From NCBI GenBank assembly GCA_937919825.1, contig CALFPA010000083.1:1-54739 (forward strand): 54,739 nucleotides of DNA, written 5' to 3'. Source of the DNA: an uncultured Spartobacteria bacterium. GTDB lineage: Bacteria > Verrucomicrobiota > Verrucomicrobiia > Chthoniobacterales > Terrimicrobiaceae. The notes under the pieces were generated by a model. The model was not told the DNA's origin. It worked only from the letters and a program-made list of their open reading frames with translations, and searched no databases. The position numbers and the translations under genes were made by a program. Position 1 is the stretch's first letter. Every line of letters starts with the position of its first letter. Below, one piece after another: positions 37,232-49,595 of the stretch.

Positions 37232-38353
37232 CTAAAGTGATTCCGAGTCGGGCGGCAATGGCATTCCCAGCGCGGGCAACGGAGCGGCTGAAGGAAGGGC
37301 GAGGGGAGCATGGGACAACTCAGTGAGTGCGGCGGTGAGTTTTTCGCGGACTCCGGGAATGAACCCCCGGTCGGCGTGGATCACGAGCATGGTGAGGCGG
37401 TTGTTTTGAACGATGCTGAGAGGGCCTCTCTCGGTGTGGAGCGTGAGGGCGGGAATCGCTCCGATGCCAAGCTGGGAGGAGGAGTCCTGCATGGCTTGGA
37501 GCATTTTCGAGGCTGTGGAACTCATCGCGACGAGATCGAGATTTTCGGGGACATTGTGAGAGGCGATGACGGAATCCTCGCAAGTGAGGACGCAGGATCG
37601 GATGCCTGGCAAGTCACCGCATAATTCCACGACGCGGCGAACGGTGAGTTTTTCGTCGGTGAGAAAAAGCGATTGGAGGTTGTCTTGGTCGGGGAGGTCG
37701 GTGCTGGAATTTTCTGTTTCGAGAATTAGGGGTTCGATCAGTGTCGATACGGGAGCTGCTGGCGAAAATCTGTGGAAGGTTGGGAGTCTGTTAATTAACT
37801 CGAGCAGGCGCTGAGGTTGGTCGCTGGCAGGGGTTGGCTCGGGTTCGGATTGGGGAGCGTCTTGAGGGGAGGGAGTCGGAAAATCCTCGGGAATCGGCTC
37901 CGTGATCGACTCTTCAGCATGGGAGGCGGATTCTTCAGGGGAGGATTTGGTTTTGGCGAGGCGGGCGAGGTTTTGGGTGGCCTCGAGGAGGTTGTCGGCG
38001 GGGGATTCGGTTGGCTTCTGATCCGGAGAAAATTCGGAGCCGATTTCGAAGGATTCCTCGCGCAACCGGTAGGCTTTGGCGAGGCAATGAGGCGGCAATT
38101 TGATTAACTCATCGGCAGGCCAAAAAATGTCCGGACGCTCTTGCGCGAGTTCGCGAATTGAGATTTTTGGAACGATGTGGCTCAGCGTCGAGTGGGCGTC
38201 GATTTCGATGAAATCCTCACCTGGCAAGTCGGCGAGAAGGTGCTCGGAAGAAACGGCCTGAGCCAAATCCGAAAGCCGGAGACGGATTTTTACAGCCGGA
38301 CTCTGGCGGAAGCGGAGATTCGACGGGGGATTGGTTTGGGCCGTATCGGACAT
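37232..38353 (-). CDS. Roadblock/LC7-like domain protein of unknown function
   Basis: Encodes 373 residues from ATG 38353. The N-terminal part (about 18-100) is a compact domain (VKIRLRLSDLAQAVSSEHLL; VPKISIRELAQERPDIFWPA) that I do not recognise. A long acidic Pro/Ser/Glu-rich linker follows (about 105-200). The C-terminal domain (about 234-350) looks like Roadblock/LC7: VVELCGDLPGIRSCVLTCED, VIASHNVPENLDLVAMSSTA and GPLSIVQNNRLTMLVIHADR. Such domains regulate small GTPases or motor complexes; no GTPase gene is adjacent. It heads the run containing ExbB-ExbD-TonB, 11 bp upstream of exbB, and is divergent from hisI (60 bp). Confidence 0.7.
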   Translation of the reverse strand: MSDTAQTNPPSNLRFRQSPAVKIRLRLSDLAQAVSSEHLLADLPGEDFIEIDAHSTLSHIVPKISIRELAQERPDIFWPADELIKLPPHCLAKAYRLREESFEIGSEFSPDQKPTESPADNLLEATQNLARLAKTKSSPEESASHAEESITEPIPEDFPTPSPQDAPQSEPEPTPASDQPQRLLELINRLPTFHRFSPAAPVSTLIEPLILETENSSTDLPDQDNLQSLFLTDEKLTVRRVVELCGDLPGIRSCVLTCEDSVIASHNVPENLDLVAMSSTASKMLQAMQDSSSQLGIGAIPALTLHTERGPLSIVQNNRLTMLVIHADRGFIPGVREKLTAALTELSHAPLALPSAAPLPALGMPLPPDSESL

Positions 38354-38413
38354 TTCTTTGTGTTGTCTGTGAAAGATGGTGAGGTTATCCAAGCTCGCTG
38401 GACTGGCAATACC

Positions 38414-38827
38414 GTGAACTTCGATTTCAAATTTACAAATGACGGGTTGATTCCCGTGATCGTTCAAGAGGCTTCCAAATCGGCGCGACCCGCCGGGCGG
38501 GTTTTGATGTTCGCATGGATGAATCGCGAATCGCTGGCTCTCACTTTGGAGCGTGGGTTGATGACTTATTGGAGTCGCTCGCGAAAGAAGCTCTGGCTCA
38601 AGGGCGAGTCGAGCGGGCACACCCAGCGGGTGGTTCGTTGGTATGTCGATTGCGACAAGGATGTTTTGCTTTTCGAGGTCGAGCAGGAAACCGGAGCCTG
38701 CCACACGGGATACGAGAGTTGTTTCTTTCAGGAGATGGACCGCGAGGCACAGCCGCTACCAGTTCGTGAATCGAAAATGTTCGACGATGCGGCGGTCTAC
38801 AGCCCCGCGCCGACGGGTCAGGGTTGA
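38414..38827 (+). CDS. hisI: Phosphoribosyl-AMP cyclohydrolase
   Basis: Third step of histidine synthesis, opening the adenine ring of PR-AMP; zinc-dependent. From GTG 38414 it has 137 residues. The family blocks are VLMFAWMNRESLALTLERG, SRSRKKLWLKGESSGH, VDCDKDVLLFEVEQ and TGACHTGYESCFF, with metal-binding Cys and Asp residues intact. It stands alone without HisE fused, away from other his genes in the window. The frame is open upstream to 38177, but that part is antisense to the roadblock gene. Confidence 0.93.
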   Translation: MNFDFKFTNDGLIPVIVQEASKSARPAGRVLMFAWMNRESLALTLERGLMTYWSRSRKKLWLKGESSGHTQRVVRWYVDCDKDVLLFEVEQETGACHTGYESCFFQEMDREAQPLPVRESKMFDDAAVYSPAPTGQG

Positions 38828-38960
38828 GCGGCTCCCTGCGGGGCGCCCACTTTTTTGCGAGAGTTTTTTGAACGAATTCGGCTGCGCGTTGTCGAATCTA
38901 AGACAAGCGCCCTTGGGATTTCCCCGGAGGCGAAAAAAACAAACTCAACTCTCAAAAACA

Positions 38961-39806
38961 ATGGCATTCGAAGACATCGACACCGGCTTGCAACTCTACC
39001 TGCGGCAGATTGGAGAATATCCCCTGATCACTGTGCAGGATGAGATAAAACTAGCCCGTCGCATCAAGCGCGGCGACAAGGAGGCGCGTGCCATCATGGT
39101 CCGCTCGAACCTCCGTTTGGTCGTCAAGATCGCGCGCGACTACAGCAATTTTGGTCTCCCGCTCCTGGACCTCATTTCCGAAGGGAATATCGGCCTTATG
39201 AAAGCGGTCGAGCGGTTTGACCCCAAAAAAGGCGGCAAGCTGAGCACCTACGCGGCGTGGTGGATCAAACAATCCATCAAGCGTGCGCTGGCCAATCAGA
39301 GCAAAACGATCCGCCTGCCCGTCCACTTGGTCGATAAAATCGCCAAGCTTCGCCGGGTTTCCAATCAAATGACCGAGGAACTGGGTCGTGAGCCCACCGA
39401 CGAGGAATTGGCCGAGGAAGTCGGCATGGCGGCCGCCAAGGTCGCGTCGCTGAAAAGTGCGGCGATTCGTCCCACCTCACTCGATCAACCGCTCGGCGAT
39501 GACGACCACTCCTCGCTTGGCGATATCATCGGCGATGACGACGCGCAGGATCCCTTTGAGCAACTTCGCGACAAGGATCTCCGCAACGAGGTTGGCGATT
39601 TGCTGGATGTCCTCGACGACCGGGAACGCAAAATCATCAACTCACGCTTCGGCTTGGATGGCCAAAAGACCAAGACCCTCGAAGAGGTCGGCGTGAAATT
39701 CGGCGTCACCCGCGAGCGCATCCGTCAGCTTCAAAATATCGCCCTGCGGAAACTCCGCCGAGCGCTTCAGAAAAAAGACCGTTCCAAGGTTGAGTTTTCG
39801 ATCTGA
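38961..39806 (+). CDS. Sigma-70 family RNA polymerase sigma factor, lacking region 1.1
   Basis: Encodes 281 residues. Region 1.2 is GLQLYLRQIGEYPLITVQDE. Region 2 contains RDYSNFGLPLLDLISEGNIG and KLSTYAAWWIKQSIKRA, the core-binding and -10 recognition helices. Region 3 is followed by region 4 with the helix-turn-helix TLEEVGVKFGVTRERIRQLQ. There is no region 1.1 or non-conserved insert. This resembles the compact primary sigma of Bacteroidetes and also RpoS-type factors, so primary or stationary-phase identity is unresolved. ATG 38961 is chosen because the family begins at this point. A hairpin with a T-rich tail follows. Confidence 0.93.
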   Translation: MAFEDIDTGLQLYLRQIGEYPLITVQDEIKLARRIKRGDKEARAIMVRSNLRLVVKIARDYSNFGLPLLDLISEGNIGLMKAVERFDPKKGGKLSTYAAWWIKQSIKRALANQSKTIRLPVHLVDKIAKLRRVSNQMTEELGREPTDEELAEEVGMAAAKVASLKSAAIRPTSLDQPLGDDDHSSLGDIIGDDDAQDPFEQLRDKDLRNEVGDLLDVLDDRERKIINSRFGLDGQKTKTLEEVGVKFGVTRERIRQLQNIALRKLRRALQKKDRSKVEFSI

Positions 39807-39831
39807 GGAATTTTTTCATGGGTAGGGTGGG

Positions 39832-39873
39832 AACCGGATGTCTGGCGTGAGTCACCATCCGGTTTCTTGCTTT
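39832..39873 (+). terminator. Rho-independent terminator after the sigma factor gene
   Basis: AACCGGATG (39832-39840) pairs perfectly with CATCCGGTT (39856-39864) over a 15-base loop and is followed by the T-rich TTTCTTGCTTT. It lies 25 bp after the sigma-factor stop and 42 bp before the next start. Confidence 0.6.
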
Positions 39874-39914
39874 CGGTCTTGCGGGCATCAGGGTGTCGGG
39901 GTTTGGTTTGGCCC

Positions 39915-40175
39915 ATGGCCGACCTTCTTGAATTTCACCAAAAACTCCACGCTGCCCTGAAAACTCGGCTGGATCTGGTCGCCGATCACTCCTTCCGCGA
40001 CCGCGATCCGGCGGCCCATCTCGCCGCACTCAAGTCCGCCGCAGCGACACTGGATGCCGAAATGTCTCACCTTCCGCCAGAGATCGATCCGACGCTCCGC
40101 CATTACCTAGAACGACAAAGCTACACCAAGGCCCTTGCTTGGCTGGGTGAAGCGGTTGCCAGTTCCTCCCATTGA
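39915..40175 (+). CDS. Small protein of unknown function
   Basis: Encodes 86 residues from ATG 39915 (MADLLEFHQKLHAALKTRLD). It is predicted almost entirely helical, with alternating charged residues (AALKSAAATLDAEMSHLPPE) and no signal peptide or cysteine motif. No family recognised. It lies 16 bp before rmuC and is probably co-transcribed with it. Coding status rests on its position and helical amino-acid pattern. Confidence 0.55.
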   Translation: MADLLEFHQKLHAALKTRLDLVADHSFRDRDPAAHLAALKSAAATLDAEMSHLPPEIDPTLRHYLERQSYTKALAWLGEAVASSSH

Positions 40176-40191
40176 TTGCCCCAATTTTTTT

Positions 40192-41670
40192 ATGACTCCT
40201 CTTCTTCTCGGAATCGCCATGGGTTTGTTAGCCGCGCTGATTCCGTCGGTGTTTTTTTACAGTCGGCATTTGCGTGCGATGGCGGAGGCTGCCTCCACCC
40301 GGGAGCGGATGACTTTTCTCGAAAACCAACTCGCCTCAGCCGAGTCGCGGGTTGCGGAGCTTTCGAGGGAATTGCAAAGTGAGAGCGCTCTGAAAACCGC
40401 CGCCGAGACTTTGGCCAAACGCATTCCGGAATTGGAAGGGGAGTGCCAAAGACTCCGTGACGCCGCATCTGCTCTGCAGTCCACCATCAGCCGCCTGGAA
40501 TCCGATCTCGGGCATGAAAAGACCACTGCTCTCGAAAAGCTCACACTTCTCGAGGAGGCCCGCTCAAAACTCGGCGATGCGTTTCAAGCCCTCTCCGCGC
40601 AAGCGCTGCAAAACAACAATCAAAGTTTTCTAGAACTCGCGAAGACGAACCTCTCGCAATTCCAAACCGAGGCGAAGGGGGATTTGGTCGCACGGGAGAA
40701 GGCGATCGAGGATTTGCTCAAGCCGATTAAGGATCAGCTTGGGGACTTCAAGAGCTCGATGACCAAGGCGATGGATGAGGCCGGCAAGGAGCGGCACGGA
40801 TTGCAGGCTGAAGTCGCAACTCTGTCCCGTCTGAACCAAACCATCAGCGCCGAGGCCAAAAACCTCGCCAGTGCGTTGAAGGGTTCGAACAAAATCCAAG
40901 GAGATTGGGGCGAGATGATTCTTGAGCATTTGCTCGAGGCCTCCGGCATCGCCAAGGGGGTTGGTTTCAGCGTCCAGCGCCAGTATGAGAGCGAGGACGA
41001 AAAACGCGGCAAGCCTGATGTGATTCTCAACCTGCCCGGCAATCGCTGCTTGATTGTGGACTCGAAAGTTTCGATCGATGCCTATGTCGCCCACTGCTCC
41101 ACGGAGGAGCCTCTCGAGCGGCAGGCCCATTTGAAGCGGCATCTCGACTCGCTCCGCTCGCATATTGATGGGCTTTCCAAGCGTGACTACCGGCGTCTCG
41201 AGGGGTTGAAAGGCACGCTGGATTTCGTCGTGATGTTCGTGCCGGTCGAGCCCGCGTTCCTGCTGGCGATCTCACAGGACGAGACGCTTTTCATGGAGGC
41301 TTGGAAAAAGAATGTCCTGCTGGCGAGCCCCTCGACGCTTCTCTATGTGCTCCGGATTGTGGACCACATGTGGCGCCAGGAAAACCAAGCCCGTAACGCG
41401 CAAGAGATCGCCGACCGTGGTGCAAAACTTTACGACAAATTCCAAACATTCGTCGGGGAGTTTCAAAAAATCGGATCCGCGCTCGAGACGGCTCGCAAGA
41501 GCTACACGAGTTCCTTTGATTATCTCGTCTCTGGCCGGGGTAATCTCGTGAGCCAGGCCGAAAAGCTTCGAGATCTCGGCGTGAAGCCCAGCAAGAGTCT
41601 CCCGCAGGCGCTCATCGACCAATCCGGGTTGCTGGAGGATTCGACAGATGCCGCGGATCAGCCCCGGTAG
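40192..41670 (+). CDS. rmuC: DNA recombination protein RmuC
   Basis: A 492-residue protein. It has an N-terminal membrane anchor (residues 4-21), a long coiled coil (about 30-230), then the RmuC nuclease-like core with GDWGEMILEHLLEASGI (about 237), KPDVILNLPGNRCLIVDSKV and VEPAFLLAISQDETLF. RmuC limits inversions at short inverted repeats in E. coli and shares a restriction-endonuclease-like fold. ATG 40192 is chosen because an upstream extension would include the previous gene. The 3' end overlaps the convergent U32 gene by 13 bp. Confidence 0.93.
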   Translation: MTPLLLGIAMGLLAALIPSVFFYSRHLRAMAEAASTRERMTFLENQLASAESRVAELSRELQSESALKTAAETLAKRIPELEGECQRLRDAASALQSTISRLESDLGHEKTTALEKLTLLEEARSKLGDAFQALSAQALQNNNQSFLELAKTNLSQFQTEAKGDLVAREKAIEDLLKPIKDQLGDFKSSMTKAMDEAGKERHGLQAEVATLSRLNQTISAEAKNLASALKGSNKIQGDWGEMILEHLLEASGIAKGVGFSVQRQYESEDEKRGKPDVILNLPGNRCLIVDSKVSIDAYVAHCSTEEPLERQAHLKRHLDSLRSHIDGLSKRDYRRLEGLKGTLDFVVMFVPVEPAFLLAISQDETLFMEAWKKNVLLASPSTLLYVLRIVDHMWRQENQARNAQEIADRGAKLYDKFQTFVGEFQKIGSALETARKSYTSSFDYLVSGRGNLVSQAEKLRDLGVKPSKSLPQALIDQSGLLEDSTDAADQPR

Positions 41671-44063
41671 GTTCCGGTGGTGACGCCGACTTTGCTGCTT
41701 GCATGGAGTTCGCGGTGGAGATCGGTTCCGGCGCGGCGGTTGGCGAGGAGTTCGCCGTAGGCCGAGAGTATTTGGCGGGTTTCCTCCTGAGATTCTTCAA
41801 GCAGCTCGATACGAAAATGGCGAAGTCCGGCAGCGTGGAATTTTTCGAAAAATGCAGCGCCGGTTTGCGCGGTGGAGTGAAAGAGAGTGTTGCGACAACC
41901 CACATCGGCACGGAGCGGGTGTTCCATTCCCACGCGATCGCGGAGGTGAACGCGGTGCTTCTCGCAGGGTCGGCCGCAATTTGTGTGGTCTGTGCCATCC
42001 GACATGAAGGCGGCGAAAACGCAGTGCTCCATGTGAAACATCGGCATGTGATGGTGGATCGTCAGTTCGAACCAATCTGGCGGCGCTTGGCGGAGGAGGG
42101 CCAGGATTTGGTCGGCATTGAGATCGTGCGAAAGGGTGAGCCGCTCGAGGCCATGCCTTTTAAAAACCGAGGCGGTGACGGGGTTCGCGATGTTCAGCGA
42201 GAAATCACCGAGAAGGCGAAGGGAGCTTTTGGCGAAATGCTCGATGCCACCGATGTTCCGAACGAGAACACCGTCGGGTTGGGCGTTAGCGATGAGTTTG
42301 AAAAAGCCCTCCTCGCCGGCTTTCTGGATGCGCGGGGTCGCGAGGAAAATGGCGGCTGTGGAGGACGCCGAGCGCACGGTGGCGACGGCATCTTTGTAGC
42401 GGCGGATGTCTTCGTAATCCACGAGAATTTCGCTCATGCCAGCTTCCAGCGCTGCCTGCAGCTGTTCGGCGCTTCGGACAAGAACGGACAGTCGGGCCGA
42501 GTTGCTCGTGGGATTTTCGTGGCCTGGCAAAAGCTCTGCGAGACTGCACTGAGGCGAGGTAATTCGGGATTCCGAGGTGAGGAGATCTAGGAGTTCGCGG
42601 CGAAGGCGGTTTAATTCCGACAAGGGCAGAATGGCGGAGTCCGAAAGTTGAAAATCGAGATTCCGGAGGGCGTAACCAGTTCCTCCGAGTTTGCCAAGTT
42701 GGGCACGGAGTGAGGCGTGGGTGAGGGGATGCGTTCGGGCCATCTCCAGTGGCATTCGGGAGGCAACCTCGATGGAGCCGAATTGAATTTTTAATGACTC
42801 ACCGATTTGACCGGAGATGACTAAATCGAGGGGTTTGAGACGCTCCTGTCGCGGGGTGATTCGTCCGGAAAAACTTCCTTGAAGTTCCCGGTCCAATGCG
42901 GGATCGCTGGTTTTCCAAATCCTCGAGCCGTTGGGGATTTGGCGGAAGTCGATCTTGCCGTGCTCGAAGAAAACCTGATGGCCCCGCACCTCGAAAATTC
43001 TCCCGCCTTGCTCGCGCTCGGTGTCGCCACCGGTGTCGAACACCACACCGTCGCCCGGCTTGAGATTGACGGCGAACGTGTCGAGTTCCACATGGTCGCG
43101 GGCAGAATCTTTAACGAGGCCAACAAAGGCGCCGCGTTTTTTTCCGAACCTCGCGCCGACGAGTTCCTGGTGATTCACGCCGTGCATCCAGCCGGGGTAG
43201 AGACCGCGCGAGAAAGTCATCTCAAGTCGATACCAGTCCTCGGGCGCGATCTGCTCGAATGTGTCGGCCAGTGCGGCGTCGATGGCCTTGCGGTAGACGC
43301 TCGTGACGGCCGCGACATATTCGGGGGACTTGAGGCGGCCTTCGATTTTGAAGGAGCGCACGCCCTGCGCAATCAGGTCGGGGATTTGATTCACGGCGGC
43401 GAGGTCTTGGGGGGAGAGAAGGTAGCGTTTGTCGCCGAGGTCGTGCAGCGCTCCATCAATGATCAATTCATACGGCATCCGGCAGGCTTGGGCGCATTCG
43501 CCCCGGTTCGCGCTCCGGCGTCCGAGAGCTTCGCTAGTGAGGCATTGTCCCGAATAAGCCACGCAAAGCGCGCCGTGGACGAAGGTCTCCAAAGGCAGAC
43601 CGGGCGGGAATTTTTCGAACTCCCGAAGCGAGATTTCGCGGGCGAGGACGACTTGTTTGACTCCGAGCTTTTCGGCAAAGCGCACGCCCTCCGGCGAGGT
43701 GATCGTCATTTGCGTGGAGGCGTGGATGCGCAGGTCTGGAAACATTCGGCGCGCGATCTCGGCGAGGCCGACATCCTGGATGATTACGGCGTCCACCCCG
43801 GCTTCGTGGAGTGCCTGAAGTTCGGCGACGGCATCGGGCAATTCCTCCGTGAAGATCAGGACATTCAGTGTGACATAGCCTTTCACGCCGTGGCTGTGGA
43901 GGAATCGTATGATCTCAGGCAATTCCTCCTCGCGGAAATTGTCAGCGCGCATGCGGGCGTTGAATTTCGAGAGTCCGAAAAACACAGCGTCAGCACCGTT
44001 GGCAACGGCGGCTTTGAGGCAATCCCAGTCCCCTGCAGGGGAAAGAAGTTCAGGCGTCTCCAT
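41658..44063 (-). CDS. U32-family peptidase-like protein (RlhA-type, DUF3656)
   Basis: Encodes 801 residues. The N-terminal TIM-barrel part begins ELLSPAGDWDCLKAAVANGA. The U32 signature follows (ETFVHGALCVAYSGQCLTS, residues 159-177), then NRGECAQACRMPY, giving clustered Cys167, 174, 190 and 194. In relatives these form an iron-sulfur site. The long C-terminal half matches the two-part RlhA/YdcP organisation with DUF3656; E. coli RlhA hydroxylates C2501 of 23S rRNA. True protease activity is doubtful. ATG 44063 shares one base with the stop of the upstream lipoprotein gene (TGATG). Confidence 0.88.
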   Translation of the reverse strand: METPELLSPAGDWDCLKAAVANGADAVFFGLSKFNARMRADNFREEELPEIIRFLHSHGVKGYVTLNVLIFTEELPDAVAELQALHEAGVDAVIIQDVGLAEIARRMFPDLRIHASTQMTITSPEGVRFAEKLGVKQVVLAREISLREFEKFPPGLPLETFVHGALCVAYSGQCLTSEALGRRSANRGECAQACRMPYELIIDGALHDLGDKRYLLSPQDLAAVNQIPDLIAQGVRSFKIEGRLKSPEYVAAVTSVYRKAIDAALADTFEQIAPEDWYRLEMTFSRGLYPGWMHGVNHQELVGARFGKKRGAFVGLVKDSARDHVELDTFAVNLKPGDGVVFDTGGDTEREQGGRIFEVRGHQVFFEHGKIDFRQIPNGSRIWKTSDPALDRELQGSFSGRITPRQERLKPLDLVISGQIGESLKIQFGSIEVASRMPLEMARTHPLTHASLRAQLGKLGGTGYALRNLDFQLSDSAILPLSELNRLRRELLDLLTSESRITSPQCSLAELLPGHENPTSNSARLSVLVRSAEQLQAALEAGMSEILVDYEDIRRYKDAVATVRSASSTAAIFLATPRIQKAGEEGFFKLIANAQPDGVLVRNIGGIEHFAKSSLRLLGDFSLNIANPVTASVFKRHGLERLTLSHDLNADQILALLRQAPPDWFELTIHHHMPMFHMEHCVFAAFMSDGTDHTNCGRPCEKHRVHLRDRVGMEHPLRADVGCRNTLFHSTAQTGAAFFEKFHAAGLRHFRIELLEESQEETRQILSAYGELLANRRAGTDLHRELHASSKVGVTTGTYRG

Positions 44064-44560
44064 CAATGCGGCGGTGCCATGATGATCCGGATTTCGGGAT
44101 CCTCTTGGCGTTTGTCGAGGTAGATCGGGGCGGGCTTTGTGTTGAGGACTTCGAAGTCGCTCAGCTGAAATTCGGGATAAAATCGGTCGCTGGCCGGTTC
44201 GTAGACAGTCTCTCCGGTGAATCGTCCCTCGAGGCGGTATTCGTGGTTGTTGTCATCGCCCAGAGTCCCGCGCATCCGATCGGGAGCAAGGCGGGTTTGC
44301 TCGTTCAACATGACGAGTTTTGCAGTTTTCCAAGGCTGGCCTGGATCGCGCACCCAGCCCCACATTTTGTAATCTTTCTTAAACATACGGCGGCCGACGA
44401 AGTAGTTTCCTGGCTGCTCGGATCGAATCGCGGCAGCCATCGCAGCCCGCGCTGGAGCGTCACGGTCGACGGTCTCGCAGGAATTGATCAGCACCAGTGG
44501 AGCCAAAATAACCATCCCACGAAAAAACCAGCGCTTCGTATTTTTCAATCTCGCGATCAT
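44063..44560 (-). CDS. Predicted lipoprotein of unknown function
   Basis: Encodes 165 residues with a lipoprotein signal ending in LINSC (Cys28) after GMVILAPLVL. The mature part has YFVGRRMFKKDYKMWGWVRD and TGETVYEPASDRFYPEFQLS, suggesting a small beta-rich envelope domain; no family recognised. It overlaps the U32 gene by one base and should be co-translated with it. It is divergent from pyrG with 108 bp between starts. Confidence 0.65.
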   Translation of the reverse strand: MIARLKNTKRWFFRGMVILAPLVLINSCETVDRDAPARAAMAAAIRSEQPGNYFVGRRMFKKDYKMWGWVRDPGQPWKTAKLVMLNEQTRLAPDRMRGTLGDDNNHEYRLEGRFTGETVYEPASDRFYPEFQLSDFEVLNTKPAPIYLDKRQEDPEIRIIMAPPH

Positions 44561-44623
44561 GGCTTGAAAAACTAATCGCCCTCCAAATTGAAGTCAGTCA
44601 CGGAATCGACGGCCTTAAAATAA

Positions 44624-46270
<1,647 letters not shown>

Positions 46271-46292
46271 TACCGCTGCGAAATCCCATTCC

Positions 46293-46790
46293 ATGGCCAA
46301 AACCTCTGGTGAACCTCTTGAAATCGAACGGAAATTTCTCCTGGTCGGGGAATCCTGGCGAGATCAGGTCGTTGGGGAGCCTAAGCGCTTGTCTCAAGGT
46401 TATCTGTGCGCCGACGCCGAGAAAAGCGTTCGAGTTCGAATCGCTGGGGATTTCGCCACACTCACGGTGAAGGGGAGTCGCAACGGAATTTCCCGCTTGG
46501 AAATGCAATACACGATTCCTGTCGTGGATGCCGAACGCATGCTGGCCCTCTGCGCGCTGCCATTGATCGACAAAACCCGCCACATCGCCATGCATGACGG
46601 TATGAAGTGGGAGGTGGATATTTTCCATGGCGAAAACGAGGGACTGCGCGTGGCAGAGGTCGAACTGGAGTCCGAGGACCAAGTCATTTCCCTGCCAGAC
46701 TGGGCCGGCCAGGAAGTCTCCGAAGAGCCCCGCTATTATAATTCCCATCTCTCTCGTGAGCCATTTTCTACTTGGGGATCGCTCCCCTAA
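46293..46790 (+). CDS. CYTH-domain protein (inorganic triphosphatase / class IV adenylate cyclase-like)
   Basis: A 165-residue protein of a single CYTH domain. The hallmark ExExK motif is EIERKFLL (Glu10, Glu12, Lys14), followed by the alternating basic and acidic strands of the triphosphate tunnel (VRVRIAGDFATLTVKGS; KWEVDIFHGENEGLRVAEVE). Stand-alone members usually hydrolyse inorganic triphosphate; adenylate cyclase activity is rarer. ATG 46260, overlapping pyrG, is an alternative start, but 46293 lies just before the motif as in most homologues. Confidence 0.86.
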   Translation: MAKTSGEPLEIERKFLLVGESWRDQVVGEPKRLSQGYLCADAEKSVRVRIAGDFATLTVKGSRNGISRLEMQYTIPVVDAERMLALCALPLIDKTRHIAMHDGMKWEVDIFHGENEGLRVAEVELESEDQVISLPDWAGQEVSEEPRYYNSHLSREPFSTWGSLP

Positions 46791-46936
46791 TCACCGGTAT
46801 TTTTTCCGCCGTTCGTGGCTGGCATCCTAAAAATCTGACATCTCTGCGAATCGGGCGTCCGTATTTTTTACCGGATTCCTTGGATTCCAGATTGCACTAG
46901 CAGCCCATTTTTTTTAAGAACCCGAGTCGCTCATAC
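46791..46936. other. Intergenic region before sdhCAB
   Basis: This 146-bp stretch is the largest gap in the window. It is rich in short T-runs (TATTTTTT twice, then a longer T-run just before sdhC), but I cannot pick a convincing hairpin terminator or a sigma-70 promoter. It presumably holds the sdhCAB promoter. Confidence 0.4.
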
Positions 46937-47670
46937 ATGATTACCTCACCATCTGCCTCCGCTCGCACGGGCCCTTGCCCGGGTTGGCTCTGGCTAAATT
47001 CCTCGATTGGAAAAAAAACTGTCGTCGCCGTCACTGGCATCGCCCTCGTGGCATTTGTCATCGGCCACCTCCTCGGAAACTTCACGATCTTCCTCGGCCC
47101 GGATGCGATCAACGCCTACGGAGCCAAGCTCCAAAGCCTTGGGCCGCTCCTTTGGGTGATCCGTCTCGCGCTGCTCGGAATCCTTGTGGCTCATATTTAT
47201 TTCACGATGAAGCTCTGGCAGGAAAACAATGCCGCCCGCCCTCAAAAATACCTCGCCTCGAATCCAGTCGGAACCACAGTTTTCGCCCGCACAATGCGCT
47301 TGAGCGGGTTGATCGTTCTCGCCTTTGTCATCTTTCATCTGGCCCATTTCACCGTTCGCGTGGTCGATACTTCTTATGCAACGATGCACACCATGCTCGA
47401 TGGTCATGAAGTTCACGATGTCTACAAAATGGTGGTTACGGGATTCAGTAGCGGCCCGGTGGTTTTCATCTACATCATTGGCCTTTTCCTCCTGACCTTC
47501 CACTTGAGCCACGGTCTCTCGAGCCTCTTTCAAACCTTCGGAATTACCAACCGCCGCATCCGCCAAAACTACGAAACCGCCGGCCGCGTCCTCGCCTGGG
47601 CGCTCTATGTCGGCTACATTTCGATCCCCGTTTCGATCTATTTCTTCGGCCTTGGGAAAGGAGTCCTCCA

Positions 47671-47674
<4 letters not shown>
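46937..47674 (+). CDS. sdhC: Succinate dehydrogenase cytochrome b subunit (B-type SdhC)
   Basis: Single-chain membrane anchor of complex II, 245 residues with five TM segments, such as [40 protein letters not shown] and [20 protein letters not shown]. Candidate haem-ligand histidines lie in IGHLLGN, VAHIYF, FHLAHF and FHLSHG, as in di-haem B-type enzymes, where one SdhC replaces SdhC plus SdhD. It overlaps sdhA by 4 bp. Confidence 0.92.
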
Positions 47675-49587
<1,913 letters not shown>

Positions 49588-49595
49588 TCCTCACC

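Noticed and set aside
42879-44123. 414-codon plus-strand frame opposite the U32 gene
   Set aside because: The opposite strand carries the U32 signature; the plus-strand translation is low-complexity shadow sequence.
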